Assembly: GCA_030142905.1 (NCBI GenBank)
Contig: JASJOG010000003.1
Span: 4,557,501-4,621,500, forward strand
Source of the DNA: Heliopora coerulea
Taxonomy: Eukaryota; Cnidaria; Anthozoa; Scleralcyonacea; Helioporidae
DNA length: 64,000 nucleotides
Direction: 5' to 3'
Position numbers and translations under genes: made by a program. Positions 12,592 through 23,639 of this stretch are shown one piece after another; positions within the stretch are counted from its first letter, which is position 1, and the number at the start of each line of letters is the position of its first letter. The notes beneath the pieces were generated by a model, which was not told where the DNA came from, searched no databases, and saw only the letters and a list, made by a program, of their open reading frames with translations.

Positions 12592-13270
12592 GTAAGTTGT
12601 CCATTAGCTGAAGAAAGAGCACTGTTAACGAAGAGAAATGCACAAAATGACACTGAGAACGTTTCTGGTGCGGTGTATAGTTTTCATTTCGTTTTAGTAA
12701 GATTTCATTTTAACAGCACTCGTGTCGTTCTTTGTGTTAGGTATGTTTTACTTTGGTTAAAGTTCAAATTTTGTCGTGTATAGTAATTCAGTTCTTAACT
12801 GATGGCTTTTACTCTATGTGCTATTCTCAATGCAGATGTTAGTCAAGATGGAAATTAGTTTTTTAGAGCATTTACGGACTAGATATTTAATAACTATTTT
12901 TCCTTTATGTGAAAGTAGAGTGCCGCGTAGGCAGTGTTGAACGAAGTGTATAAAAGCCAAGAGGGTGAGAGAACTGCCGAAAGTTAAGAGAGAGATACAC
13001 TGAGGTTTCGAACAAAGGACCTTCTCGTTCTAAACCTCAGTGTGTCTTCTCTTCGGTTTCGACAGTTCTCTCACCCTTTTGGCTTTTTTATATTTCATTT
13101 AACATGACATATGAGTATTGTTAGATGTGCCACAGACATATTGAATTTTACTGTTAATCGGAGTTGATGAAAAAATCATCCTCATTTAGTTACGACTTTC
13201 TGGGGCCATTTTACAGCTGTGTACCGTGTTCATTCTCGCTCTTATATTTATGTTTTCTTAATGTTTTTAG
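12592..13270 (+). other. Intron 1 of the CUB/EGF gene, with a hairpin
   Basis: The intron runs from GTAAGT to TTTTTAG. It contains an inverted repeat at about 12,949-13,090 (TATAAAAGCCAAGAGGGTGA on the left; CACCCTTTTGGCTTTTTTA mirroring it on the right), which looks like a MITE. No gene is seen. Confidence 0.6.
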
Positions 13271-13434
13271 GGGCCTTTCACGTATGCGATAAAAACATTT
13301 CGTCCTGGGAAGGTATTTTAAGTTTTCCAAACATGTCCACTGCCAATTCAAAGCGGGATGATAGAGAGACATGTGTCTGGAGACTTTCCGTTTCGCCTGG
13401 GAATAATATTAAACTTATTATACAGAAACTTCAA
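13271..13434 (+). CDS. CUB/EGF gene, exon 2: first half of CUB domain 1
   Basis: Acceptor TTTTTAG precedes 164 coding bases. The peptide starts with a Cys (FHVCDKNISSWEG), has the short WEG-x-L-x-FPN turn that stands in for the usual SPNYP strand, and has the paired Cys before W (ETCVWRLSVSPGN), as in CUB domains. It ends at CAA|GTAAGG in phase 0. CUB domains are extracellular beta-sandwich modules that bind proteins or carbohydrates, often with calcium. Two N-glycosylation sequons (NIS, NMS) are visible. Confidence 0.75.
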
Positions 13435-13659
13435 GTAAGGATCTTGTTCATGTAGATTCTTTTCTATTGAAATCATAAATAAGGCATCTTTTGGGAAACT
13501 ATTGCTCTGCTACGCATAATGTAAATTTGTTAAACTTTCCTCGCCTTTGGTTGGCGTTTCGTCAGAGCATCGAAATGTTGTTTTGATGCTGTGACGAAGT
13601 CCCGAGTCAATGGGATGAAAGCTTAGTTATTAAAATTTTCTTATGTTGGCTACCAGAAG

Positions 13660-13706
<47 letters not shown>

Positions 13707-13722
13707 ACACACACACACACAT

Positions 13723-13756
<34 letters not shown>

Positions 13757-14796
13757 CGCCATGCAAGGCCGTGGCCAGGGGAGGCACAAGGGGGTTCTGA
13801 GCCTTCCAAAAGGAAATTTTATACCCTCAAAATGTATGAGAAATATATAACTTTTTGAAAAAAATTTTTTTGGCGTGGGTTTGTCACTTGAAAGTTCATA
13901 TTTTGTTTGGAATATGAGTTTTAGCGATAAGTTCTTGACGATTTATTGGTGATTGGTGGGTTCTTTTAACTATGTCATTTTAAAACCAGTGTGGGCAACT
14001 CCTTTCAGGCTATTTTCAATCTAATATAATGTTGTCTGTACTCACTTATTTCCTATCGTTCGTCTGAATTTGCATGGATGGTATCTGTTAGAAGTTTTCT
14101 CACACTTACATCGTTCGGCGATTTTGCTGGTAATATGGACATGTTACGACACCCCTTGATAATGTATAGCCCCGCTAACATGTCAGGTTGGCTACAGGCC
14201 TGTCGCCGTTGTGGCCATGATAAATTACAAAGAATTACTCTGCCAATTAACAAAATGGTGGATTCTTTACTAAGGGTGGGAGGTGTGCAGATTGCGCTTT
14301 GGTCATAAGGTATACTGCGTCTCGGGTATCTTTCTTGGAGAGTAGTAACTTTCGTGGTATTTTGCTCACCCGAATTAAATTACATAGGTCTGTCTTAATT
14401 TTAGTAATCATATGCTTTCAACCTGAATATTATAAAACACATGTATATAGTAAAACTTAGACTGTCATTGCTGGAACCCATCGTGAAAAGGTCTTTGTCA
14501 GTTAGGAGAAAAGCGGGAAAAATAGCGTTCTTGTGTGTGCAGATACAGAGTTTTCTTCCTAATTCTGGAGGAAGGTTTAGTGACACTCGTTGGTCAAAAT
14601 ATTTCTCAAGGATACATTTCCATTTTAAGAAAATTTTATTCTCCTGGACTTGAATTATCAGGGTTTAGTATCAAATACTTAATAAATTTAATACTTTCCC
14701 TTAAGCATTATTATTTTAAATTTTTCTTGTTCCTTTTCATCATCAAACGCATATTCAACTTCTTCACTTATATCATTATTTCTTTTCTCTTGGCAG
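13435..14796 (+). other. Intron 2, with a CA microsatellite
   Basis: The intron runs from GTAAGG to TTGGCAG. A (CA)n tract of about 95 bases lies at 13,661-13,755. The frames seen across it are microsatellite artefacts. No other gene is seen. Confidence 0.7.
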
Positions 14797-14989
14797 TTAG
14801 ATAACAACGCCAGCTGCATCGATAATTATCTTGAAATTTATGAAGATGTTTCATTCAGTAACTTGTCTTTCATAAAAAGGCTCTGTTGGCTAAATATGTC
14901 CTATATCTATGTATCTTCCTCCTCACGACTTACACTTATGGTCACTAAACGAAAGAGTATATTCAAAAGATTTGAAGCCCATTACCAAG
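14797..14989 (+). CDS. CUB/EGF gene, exon 3: second half of CUB domain 1
   Basis: The exon continues the frame in phase 0. It has the CUB hallmark DNYLEIYED (the usual D-x-L-x-hY-D-G strand), the second Cys pair (SCID and RLC) and the final strand SRLTLMVT...FEAHYQ, which matches the usual F-x-a-x-Y end of a CUB domain. It ends at CAAG|GTATTT, phase 1. Exons 2 and 3 together give one full CUB domain of about 115 residues. Confidence 0.75.
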
Positions 14990-16778
14990 GTATTTGTGCG
15001 GATTCATCAAGAATGGAATTACGGAATTGGAAAAGAATGGAAATAAAACGTCAAAAAACTGAATTTATAAATGAATTAATTATATAGATATAAGAATGAA
15101 TTAAATTAATGTTTAAATATATAAATAAATAATTAAATGAATAAATCAATAAGTAAAATAATACATAAACAAAATAATTAAGTGAGTAAGCAAGTAAAGT
15201 AAATACGGTAAAGTAAAGAAACGTAAATAAAAAAAATTAAATTAAGTTAAAGTAATGTAAAAGAAAATAAAGTAAAGTAACTCTAAAGTAAAGTAATGAA
15301 ACATAAAGTCAAGTAAAGAAAGGTAAAGTAAAGTGAAGTGACGTGAGTGAAGTGACGTAAGTGAAGTGAATTGAAGTGAAGTGACGTGAGTGAAGTGAAG
15401 TGAAGTGAAGTGAAATGAAATGAAGGGAAGTGAGGTAAAGTGAAATAAAGTGAAATGAAGTAAATTGAAGTGAAATGAAGTGAAGTGAAGTGAAACAAAG
15501 TTAAGTAAAGTAAAGTAAAAAAACAGTGTAAAGTGAAATAAGTAAAGTAAGCAAAGCATGTATATCAAGTAAAGTAAGTAAAGTAAAATAGCCCGAGTAA
15601 GCAAAGTAGGTAAAGTTAATAAAGTTGGTGAAGTTAGTAGAAAAAATAAAAGTAGGTAAAGAAATTGAAATAAGTAAGCAAACTAAATAAGAGAGAGTTA
15701 GTGAGTGAGCGAGTGAAGTGAAGTGAGGCAAGTTAAGGTGAATCAAGGTGGAGTGAGGTAAGGTGAGTCAATAAAAACTGAAAAAAGTTAACAAAGGTGT
15801 CGGTTGTGTTTGAAAAGTTGGGGGATCACTCATTACGAACAATGAGTGATCCCCCAACTGTACCCTGCTGTATCGTTCCCGACACTAAACCGCATTCAAA
15901 GTCAACCGTAAATCATAACGGCATAGCTTCTTATCATTTGGTTTTCACGCCAGCAGAATTTCACAGACCGAAATTGACCTTGTCATTGTGGTGCATTCGT
16001 TATCATTGTTTATCGATAAAAGTGATAATAGAACGGAACATTTGGTGTTAAACATTAATATTTCCTAAAGTGGGTGGTAAATTAGAATGGAATGAAACAA
16101 TTAGGAATCTGGGAATTCGTGAAAACCTTAAATCTTCCTGGTTCAGAACACAAGGAGGTCCAACATTTTTGCATACCAGAAAACGGAATTTTACGGTAAC
16201 AATAGGAGATCGTTCCTTTGTTAACATAGTCTAACTCCAGCCTTTGGCAGATTATATGATGATATAACTTGCAGAAAGCACTCGAAATTTAAACGCTTTG
16301 TTATTAGCATTCTGGAGAAACACTCATCAGTCCCCTTGCATTGTTGGACGAATGGAGATGAGATGTACTCAACAAACAACCTGTGTCCTATGTTTCGTTT
16401 GGCATTCTTGAATCGTGCTCCAAAATTTTTTGTTGGGGGAAGGACATTAATTTTGCAGTCGTCTCTTTATGAAAAAGTGAAGGCATGTCCCCATGTCCCC
16501 TAGTGATGGACGTCCATGGTACAGAGAGGAAGTTAGTTTTTGAAATGTAAACGATTTATTTGACCATATAATAATAAAGTAAATGGTTTGAACCTTGGGG
16601 AATCGATACATGTTAGTGATTGTAGACCATCTAGGTTAGTGTAGTTTTGAGAAAGACTATTGGTGACTGACATTTCGACGGCCTCAGCGGCGGTCATCTT
16701 CACAGTCGAAAAAGAGTCATCAACTTGTATTTGTTTGACCAGTAGCATAAAGTGTGATTCCTTTTCTTTTTAATGTAG
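14990..16778 (+). other. Intron 3, with a long G/A-rich low-complexity tract
   Basis: The intron contains a strand-asymmetric AGTAA/AGTGA tract at about 15,100-15,785 and a small hairpin (GGGGGATCACTCATT and its inverse) at about 15,822-15,858. Long frames on the - strand here arise from the repeat. No gene is seen. Confidence 0.65.
15100..15785. repeat. AGTAA/AGTGA purine-rich simple repeat, ~690 bp
   Basis: The + strand is almost purely A, G and T in 5-base-like units (AAGTA, AAGTG, AAATA), grading from TAAA-rich at the left to GTGAG-rich at the right. Because of the period and composition both strands show artefactual open frames rich in Phe, Ser and Leu. It is a diverged simple repeat within intron 3. 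Confidence 0.8.
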
Positions 16779-17105
16779 GGTTGTGTTCATTAACGTTACC
16801 ACCTGGGAATGGTGTGATTTCAAGCCCTAATTATCCTCGTCCTTACTTGGCGTATAAAAATTGTTCCTGGATTATTCCTGATGGATATAAAGCAAAACTA
16901 AAAGTTAAGCATTTGGCCCTAAATTCAGGTTCAGGCTGTGAACAAAGCTATCTTAGTATAGCAACAACAACAATGAGCCTGAAAATTTGCACTTTACAAA
17001 ATATTTCATCGTCCGTCAGATTCACTGGAGCTAAGAAAATTACTTTTCAATCAAAAGAAAACTATGGAAACTTTACTGGCTTCTATGCCGAGTATTTTAT
17101 GGAAG
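16779..17105 (+). CDS. CUB/EGF gene, exon 4: CUB domain 2
   Basis: Acceptor AATGTAG precedes 327 coding bases (phase 1 to 1), so the whole CUB domain is in one exon. It is clearer than domain 1: it has GVISSPNYPRPY, then YKNCSWII (the conserved C-x-W-x-I), the GCEQSYLSI block and a final TGFYAEY strand. Four conserved Cys (LCS, NCSW, GCEQ, ICT) can form the two usual disulfides. It ends at GAAG|GTAAGT. The next in-phase exon is the EGF exon at 41,974, so the intervening intron (17,106-41,973) is about 25 kb and holds the Polinton. Confidence 0.85.
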
Positions 17106-18254
17106 GTAAGTAACGTATACACATTTTTTAATGACTTAGAGTGTATCATGTTTGACCACGCGTATGTTATGTTGGGTCATAGACCTCTCCTGCGGGTTGT
17201 GTATGATAGTGGAATACGGTAAGAGTGTAGGCGGTGGGACCACTGGGATGGGAAAAACTTTGGAGTGTTTTTAAAGGCTGTTTTTCTGCAGTCTCCAATC
17301 TTTTCTCTGTTACGAAAAGCTGGTCCGTTATAGTTTCAAACTGACAATAGAGAAATGGGAAATCACAACGATCATCCTTCAGCAATAGCCTTTTATAAGC
17401 ACGAAGTGCGAACGTTGTTCTTCCTGTGAAGTACAACTTGGTGATGAGTCGTGAAATTCTGGAAACGGACGAGATTATTTATTTTCTCAAATATCTTCAC
17501 ATTTAAGTTTCCCACCTTTTTGGCAAAACAATGATTGTGCTATTTTCATGAAGGTGCTTGTCTACGGAGGATCGTTTCTTTGAGTTTAATGATAATCGGA
17601 TATGCATCAGACCATTACGATTAAAATGATGAAGAAATTTAAGATCATATGGCCTGTAATGGGTAATGTTTCAACATAACGCAGAAGGTCAATTTATAAA
17701 CACAAATAAAGGCTTCAGGAACTTACTCATTCGTGCGGTGTTTGACAGCGCTGTTTTCAATGTCGGACCATGTTTGACTTCGCTTACTGACCGTTAGAAT
17801 ATTTATAGAGTACAATGCTAAATCACACAAGCGTTTCACGGTGACCCACTGAAGAGTTTCGGTGGATGTTGTGTCGTTAATTCATCAAAACATTGGAGTA
17901 CCTTGCGTGACCCAGAGCAGGGAAACGTCTACTTTAACATTGGGAAAATGAGCACGCCTTTTGCTATTTTGGGTCTGGTTTATGTGTTGTCAATCAGCAC
18001 TACTTTTTACATTACCTGCACTCAGTTGATGTCACGTCATCATTCTAATTCTAGCCCCAAACAAAATAAAAGTGAAAAGTTTCCAAACAGGTTTTTGACG
18101 TCACAACATCAACTGAGTGTAATCAAGCATTTTGCATTTGTGATCCTTGTGCCACTCAAATCTGCCAAAATGCTTCTTGGTATGCGTTGCATATCGTATT
18201 AGAAACAAACTCAATGGCATGTTTGTAAACGTTCTTTCATATCTAATCTATTTA
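17106..18254 (+). other. Start of the 25-kb intron 4
   Basis: No gene is seen. An inverted repeat (CACTCAGTTGATGTCACGTCA near 18,019, mirrored by TGACGTCACAACATCAACTG near 18,097-18,118) may be a small MITE. Confidence 0.5.
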
Positions 18255-18420
18255 CATGTTGTTCATTACTAGAAAATATACTATCATTAACGCCAACCTC
18301 AAACTCATTAACGCGAAAATACATTCATTTTATTGAATCGACATTCATTAACGCTTTTGTCGCTATCCATTAAAATTTTTTGCATAGAAAGTGACATTCA
18401 TTTACGTAGATATTTGTTTA
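18255..18420 (-). repeat. Outer interspersed repeat, copy A, left piece
   Basis: The piece around ATTGAATCGACATTCATTAA (about 18,333) is the inverse of the sequence at 40,850-40,930 and 41,560-41,660 (TTAATGAATGTCGATTCAAT and a close variant). Copy A is split three ways: this piece, 20,773-20,997, and 39,528 to about 39,655. It is interrupted first by a CR1/L2-like retroelement and then by the Polinton. Confidence 0.7.
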
Positions 18421-20772
18421 TTTTTATTTATTTATTTAATCATATTTTAACACGGTAGCCTGATCAATCATAACCAAACCTACTTACTACACTAAAATTA
18501 ATCGACACAAAACGGTTGTTTTTCGTATTGCCGTGTGTACACGAAAGTGAAAGAAATGGTTAATGACAAAAATTTCATATCTACTATTTACATATAAAAA
18601 TCTATTTACATATAAAATCTAAGTATATTTACATTTATAAAATTACTACTATGTAAGCCTAAAAATCTAAAAATTTAACTCGTTTATAACTTTCCTCCTT
18701 ACATCAATATTTTGATCATTCCAGATTTTTACAGCTGAATAACTAAAACTCCTCCTCATTGCATTGGTTTTAGGTTTTGATAGTATCAGCGCAAGGTTAT
18801 TGTTCCTCAAATCGTGTTTTACGTTCTTTGAGATTTTAAACATTTCATTTATATTTTCCGGACATTTCTTGTGGAGAGCTTTTGAAACATATGATTGCGT
18901 TTGCTCGATTCTCCGCTCATCAAGATTTTTCCATCCCAACTTGGAAAGAATGTCTTTGGAACGTACATCGTATCTGTCCCTGGTTATTATTCTTGCTGCT
19001 CTGTTTTGTCGCTTCTGTAGTTTTTTTTGAGTGTTTGGTTGCAATTACCCCAAGAGAGTAATAATCCAAATAGGGCAAAACCAGAGATTGGTACATTGGT
19101 GACTCTTTCTTCACGTATGGCTTAGCTCGTCTAATAGTGCCAATTGCCGTAGGAACCTTCGTACTGATGCTATCGATCTATTCCCTCCAACATATCGTGT
19201 CATCAATGAGAACTCCAAGGCTTTTCGTTGATTTAACTCGCAGTACATCTTTACCTCCTAAAATCAATTTTTACGTCATCTGTAATTTTAGCTAACCTTT
19301 GTCTTGATCCTATAATCATATATTCGGTTATATTGAGATTTAGGGTTAGCTTGTTAGCCAAAAGCCACTTGTGGACATTCTCAAGCTCACTATTTAATTT
19401 CATTTCAATTTCTTTTACTGTTTCTCCACAAGCAGTTATGTTTGTATTAAATAGCGGGTGAAGACAATTGTAAACAATTGGGTAAGTCATTGATATAAAG
19501 CAAGAAGTGAAACTGGCCCAAATTGAGCCCCTGAATAAACCTAAACGGTTTAAAACAAGAATATTGTATTGTTCACTATACAAACCTGTGTTCGGTCACA
19601 TACGTAAGATGCGAACCAGTCTAAAGCAATTCCCCTAATACCGTACAGGTACATTTTTCTAATTATGATCTGATGGTCAACTGTGTCAAATGCTTTTTTA
19701 AGATCTAGGAAGAGAACGCCATTTATCAGACCCGTATCTACGTTAATCAACCAAGAATTTGTGGTACCAAGAAGGGAGGATAAAGTTGAATGCCCGTCCC
19801 TGAAGCCTGATCGATACTTAATTAAAATGTTCTCTTCCTTTAAGTCGCTACTGAACTGACCACAGACTAGTTTTTCGAATATCTTGGCAGCTACTGATAA
19901 TACTGAAATTGGTCTATATTTGCTACATTCCTCTTTGTCTCCTGCTTTGAAACTGGGTGATACCCTGGCTTTTTCCAGTCATCCGGAAAAATACCTGAAG
20001 AAAGAAAACAGTTTTATATATATATATATATATATACGTCAGGTATATGGCAGTTACTTCACTTGAATCCTTTAGAATACTAACGGATACCAAATCAGGC
20101 CCGCACGATTTTGAAGCATCTAGCATCTTTAAAGTTTTTGTAACTTCCTGAACTGAAATGTGTTTAAAATTAAGCAAATCAAAAACTGGTTCCATAAAGT
20201 CATCAACCGTATCATTGGTTAGTGGAATCTGATTTGAAAGGTCTGGTCCAATCTCGGTGAAATACCTATTAAGTGCATCTGCTATATCTTCATTATTTGA
20301 AATTATGTTATCCACTTTAATGCTTTGTATATTGTGCTTTAGTTGTTTTAACCAACTTCTTGACATGGTTTCTTTCCTGTTTATAATCCTCATGGAAAGC
20401 ATCACTTGAGGTCTTAACTGCTCTTTTCTTCTGGAAGTCACTATAATTTATTGCTTTTTTAACATTTTCAGTCAACCAGGGAGCATAATTGCTTCGCATT
20501 CGTCGCACTCTAGTTGGAGCATGCATATCAGCTACATGATTAAATATACAGTGTTTCTAAACTGATTCCAAAGTACATTAGGATCATTTAATTGCCAATC
20601 GCATGTAGACAAATGTTCGTAAAGATCGTTTTTGAAAGCTGGTGATTTATGTTTAAAACTTCTAGATTTAACAACTTTTGGTGGATTTTTGGAAAGCGCA
20701 ATCTTCCTGCATTCGTATGCGAGACTGTGATCACTAATTCCCAAATGAAGTACTCGAGAGTTGTTAATACTG
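18421..20772 (-). mobile_element. 5'-truncated CR1/L2-like non-LTR retrotransposon
   Basis: The element lies on the - strand and is inserted into outer repeat copy A. Its 3' end at 18,421 is an (AAATA)n-like tail. The 5' end, at about 20,772, falls within the last strands of the endonuclease domain (HLGISDHSL). Homologous outer-repeat sequence resumes on both sides: ACGTAGA at 18,414-18,420 and GATACGACACGCAACC at about 20,772, compared with the continuous AGATACGCAAC arrangement in the other copies. Length is about 2.35 kb, so it is truncated relative to a full-length element. Confidence 0.8.
18667..20526 (-). pseudogene. Broken reverse transcriptase of the CR1/L2-like element
   Basis: Frames on the - strand carry RT motifs in order. 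DASKSCGPD-x-VS at about 20,100 is a variant of the usual KA-x-GPDGI block. VLFLDLKKAFDTVDHQ at about 19,700 is the catalytic-Asp motif A. The C-terminal domain at 18,667-19,044 begins LQKRQNRAARIITRD and includes ILSKLGWKNLDERR. Frameshifts break the frame several times, and an AT microsatellite at about 20,014-20,036 has expanded inside the coding part. It would copy element RNA at a nicked target if intact; this copy cannot. Confidence 0.75.
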
Positions 20773-20997
20773 ATACGACACGCAACCATTAGCATCAAAG
20801 GGCATTCTATAGTGACAACAGACGACCATTAACTACATTCTACTCTACATTAGGGAGAATAAAATTTCAATTTTGCAAAATGTTTCTCCGGTTTGTTGCT
20901 GGGTCGATTTAAAGTTATACGGAATCCCGACATGTATAAAAGATAAGGGAATAAAACCATCATAAATCATACATAAACTGAATTCGGTTAGACAGTT
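20773..20997 (-). repeat. Outer interspersed repeat, copy A, middle piece
   Basis: The phrase ACAACAGACGACCATTAACT and, further on, GGGTCGATTTAAAGTTATAC match the inverse of 40,640-40,770 closely. The last six bases (20,992-20,997, ACAGTT) are the left copy of the Polinton target duplication. Confidence 0.8.
20992..20997. repeat. Polinton target-site duplication, left copy (ACAGTT)
   Basis: The six bases ACAGTT directly precede the left terminal inverted repeat and recur exactly after the right one (39,528-39,533). Six-base duplications are the rule for Polintons. Confidence 0.92.
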
Positions 20998-21186
20998 ACT
21001 ACAGATGGGAACCCAACTAATTTGTCCCCCAGTGACTATGAACGACCTCGAGGCAATTTACTAAGGTTTTGAGAGACTTGGGAGATTTTAGAATCGCTCC
21101 CAGTGACTTTGATCCCATTTAACAGGGTTTTGAGGGACTTGGGAATTCTGTTTTTATGAACCATCAAGCGGAATGCCTAATGGTGA
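20998..21186 (+). repeat. Polinton left terminal inverted repeat
   Basis: The repeat starts ACTACAGATGGGAACCCAAC and matches the complement of the right end through CCTAATGGTGA. It is about 36 bp longer than the right repeat because it holds a diverged internal duplication of the CCCAGTGACTTTGA...AGGGACTTGGGA unit (units near 21,027 and 21,096). Confidence 0.92.
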
Positions 21187-21247
21187 AAAATTGAAAAATT
21201 TGATTGGTGGCTGAAAATTCGCTTCGTCTACCCCCATTTGTTCCTTC

Positions 21248-21808
21248 TTATGAAGAATCTTCCTCTTTAACAGTTTCTTCATATTTGAGGTTTCTTCTTG
21301 TTTTGGTTTTATGGTCGTATATGTGCTTTGCAGTAGTAACCCCACCTGATAAAATCCCAAGGAATGGGAATATTGGTGTGAATACACTTATTATTGATTT
21401 AACGTTTCTTTTTAACAATACATTTTTTTGTAATTCTTTGAACAATACATCTGGAGACTCTATTGCATCAAAACCTCCCAAAGATTTAGAAAATAAACTT
21501 ATTGATAAATCCGTTAAGAAATCATATGCATCTTCCATACTTTTTCTTTGATATTCAGGATGTATTTTGTTTATTACCTTCTTGTTGGCCTTCTTTATAT
21601 ATGCAATAGACTTACCCAAATCTCCATTTTCTGCCAATTTTAAAAGTTCATATCTCTTTTTTTCTGTTTCATCAATTTCAGGTTCTTCTTCTTGCGGTTT
21701 TTCAGATGATACATTTTTTATTTCCTCTTCTACGATATTTTCTGCGGATTCCATTTCTTCTAATAACTCATCAACAGTTTCAGGTTTTCGATTCTTGCGC
21801 TTAGGCAT
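21248..21808 (-). CDS. Polinton small membrane protein of unknown function
   Basis: An intact 186-aa frame, the last gene of the leftward group. Residues 13-50 are strongly acidic (Glu-rich), a Lys/Arg-rich stretch follows, and one hydrophobic segment lies at about residues 138-160 (FTPIFPFLGILSGG), so a single membrane anchor is likely. The start codon lies 23 bases after the packaging ATPase stop and directly behind an AT-rich TATATATTA element. I do not recognise a family with certainty. Being uninterrupted while its neighbours are broken, it may simply be a short target. Position beside ATPase and capsid genes suggests, as inference only, a particle or assembly role. Confidence 0.65.
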   Translation of the reverse strand: MPKRKNRKPETVDELLEEMESAENIVEEEIKNVSSEKPQEEEPEIDETEKKRYELLKLAENGDLGKSIAYIKKANKKVINKIHPEYQRKSMEDAYDFLTDLSISLFSKSLGGFDAIESPDVLFKELQKNVLLKRNVKSIISVFTPIFPFLGILSGGVTTAKHIYDHKTKTRRNLKYEETVKEEDSS

Positions 21809-21830
21809 TATATATATTATTACATATATT

Positions 21831-22434
21831 TCATTTTTGCGGTGTATTTATTTTATATTCAAATGGATAGTGTAAATTGATCTCCAGTGATGCGTATCTA
21901 CTATTTTTAAGTTTTTCAATAATTCCAGATCTTTCTTTTTTGGAACTATGCCCTAAGTACCTGCAGAAAATAACATTCATATCGTCTTTGTCTGGATTGT
22001 AAAAAGAAATGACTTTAGCAACATTGTCTCTATAAGGTTTAGATGTACTATTTAATTGTTGTGTGATGACTATTGTTGAAAGACCAAAGTGTCTAGCAGA
22101 AAATGCCAATTTTGACCAACTCACTGGTTCTATTTTTGACATCCTCACTACTTGCACAATCATCCAGGATTATTAAACTATTGGTTCCTTTGTAAACCAC
22201 TTGGACAAAGTGAAGTATTTTATCGAAATTATCTTTTTCACACTCCACAGCAATAAAATCAGGATCATTAATGTATTTCCAATCTTGGTATGTTTTATTC
22301 CACGTGAATGTTGGACAAATTAAAATGATATAATCAAAGTGCTTTTTATAATGTTTCTCAATCATATTTAGCAAATAATAAGTTTTCCCACAATTTGTCA
22401 TACCACATATAATCATGTTGAAAGGTGACTCCAT
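21831..22434 (-). pseudogene. Packaging ATPase, A32/FtsK-HerA type, one frameshift
   Basis: The N-terminal frame (22,093-22,434) has the Walker A motif GMTNCGKTY near its start and the Walker B motif LIILDDC. The C-terminal frame (21,831-22,163) carries STIVITQQL, the sensor-type segment, and continues into a basic/aromatic tail. The two frames overlap, and homology passes from one to the other at a run of four A (22,110-22,113 on the + strand), so a one-base gain or loss breaks the gene. Total length about 200 aa is normal for Polinton ATPases, which power genome packaging into the capsid. All catalytic motifs remain visible. An assembly error in the A run is an alternative to real decay. 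Confidence 0.85.
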
Positions 22435-22453
22435 CTATATAATACATTATAAC

Positions 22454-23618
22454 TTAATACTGGATGGTCCGCAAATCATTGTTCATGAAATTGACAAGAC
22501 CATCAGATACAACAAATATTTTACAATTAATGTTTCCAGTGTGTGCTGTCTTTTTGATTTTCAATAGAATGCCATTCTGAGTGTTTACTATCTTTTTGCC
22601 ATGACCTATTTTGTTGACCTCTTCGGTAGATCTTAGACCGATGACCAAAGCGAACTTGTCTTTGTAGAACTTTTCAGGTGTCATGAACTGGTCCTTTATA
22701 TCCTTTGAACCAAATAGTCGAAGGGCTTCGTCATAGAACCGTGACTTTTTGATTCCTTGAGAGAATACCTGGTTTGCAACACCTTTAATTGTTATTTTAA
22801 CCTCTGTAATATTTGGATAAAGGAATTCTTCACTATCTATCCTCGATGTCTTCGTAAAAAGCAAAACGACGGCTTTCATGGACTTGCAAAGTATGTTTAT
22901 GTTTTCATTAATGAGAGTGGACGCGGCGGCCCATGGAACGGTCTTCATAAGAGTCACGTGTTCAAATGACAAAGAACGACGAACCGCATGCATTGATGAC
23001 ACCTCATCTGCAATAGTTTGGTTTTCGATTGTCTCGTATTCTAATTCAAGGTTTTCAAGACTTTAATTTCCAAGTGTTTGACCATTTTGAGCAACTAATA
23101 TTTCACTTGATTTGGTCTAAACAGACCTTCTGCTTTGTACCAAAGATGTCATACAATAACTTTTCAGAGACTTCTGTAGCATCACCTGATGTGGCACCAG
23201 AGTCGTCTTTGCTAATTAGCTTTCTCAGATTTTGGGATCCGATACCATATTCAATCATGTTGTCTCTCTCTGAATTGGTTTTACACAGGTTCTTGTAGAC
23301 ACTATATAAACTCTCACCATTATTATCGTAAACAGTTTCACCAGCAAGCCTGATTTGTAAACGATTTTGGAGAAGCTTAGAGAGATTGTTTAAAAAGCTG
23401 GTTTTAGTGTTGCTCAATTTGAAATCGAAGAGTAAATGCAGTGACCCAGGAACCAAACAACTGTCAGGCTTCGATTTTAGGATATCTATTTACAGTTCTT
23501 CCCCTGGTGATGCTTTGTTAGGGTTCATAGTCACGACATTCCTTGTTCTATCACCTTTTATTGAACCTATTTGGCTTCTTCTGAAACTTGGAATCAATTG
23601 TTCCTCTGTTCTATTCAT
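22454..23618 (-). pseudogene. Major capsid protein (double jelly-roll), interrupted
   Basis: ATG at 23,618 opens a frame with the usual Polinton capsid start: acidic/basic leader, then the VPGSLHLLFDFKL strand and LQNRLQIRLAGETVY, with YGIGSQNLRK further on. The C-terminal part (22,454 to about 23,060) has LEYETIENQT, YEHVT-like FEHVTLMK, a KSMKAVVLLF block and ITIKGVANQVFSQG, all typical. Breaks are a TAA at 23,490-23,492 inside the N-terminal strand, a TGA at 23,103 and a TAA at 23,063 around a frame change. The surviving span totals about 388 codons, and some sequence between the two halves may be missing. The intact protein forms trimers that build an icosahedral shell. This copy is dead unless sequence errors explain all the breaks. 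Confidence 0.85.
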
Positions 23619-23639
23619 TGGTATACATTAATATACATT

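Noticed and set aside
13607..13789. Open frame of Cys/Val repeats on the - strand
   Set aside because: It is a translation of the (CA)n microsatellite.
14053..14653. Overlapping frames on both strands in intron 2
   Set aside because: No domain motif; they lie between two in-phase CUB exons.
15242..15746. Several - strand frames rich in Phe, Ser, Leu and Thr
   Set aside because: They are artefacts of the AGTAA/AGTGA simple repeat in intron 3.
22757..23631. Several + strand frames inside the capsid gene
   Set aside because: They are shadows of the - strand major capsid gene, which has clear family motifs.
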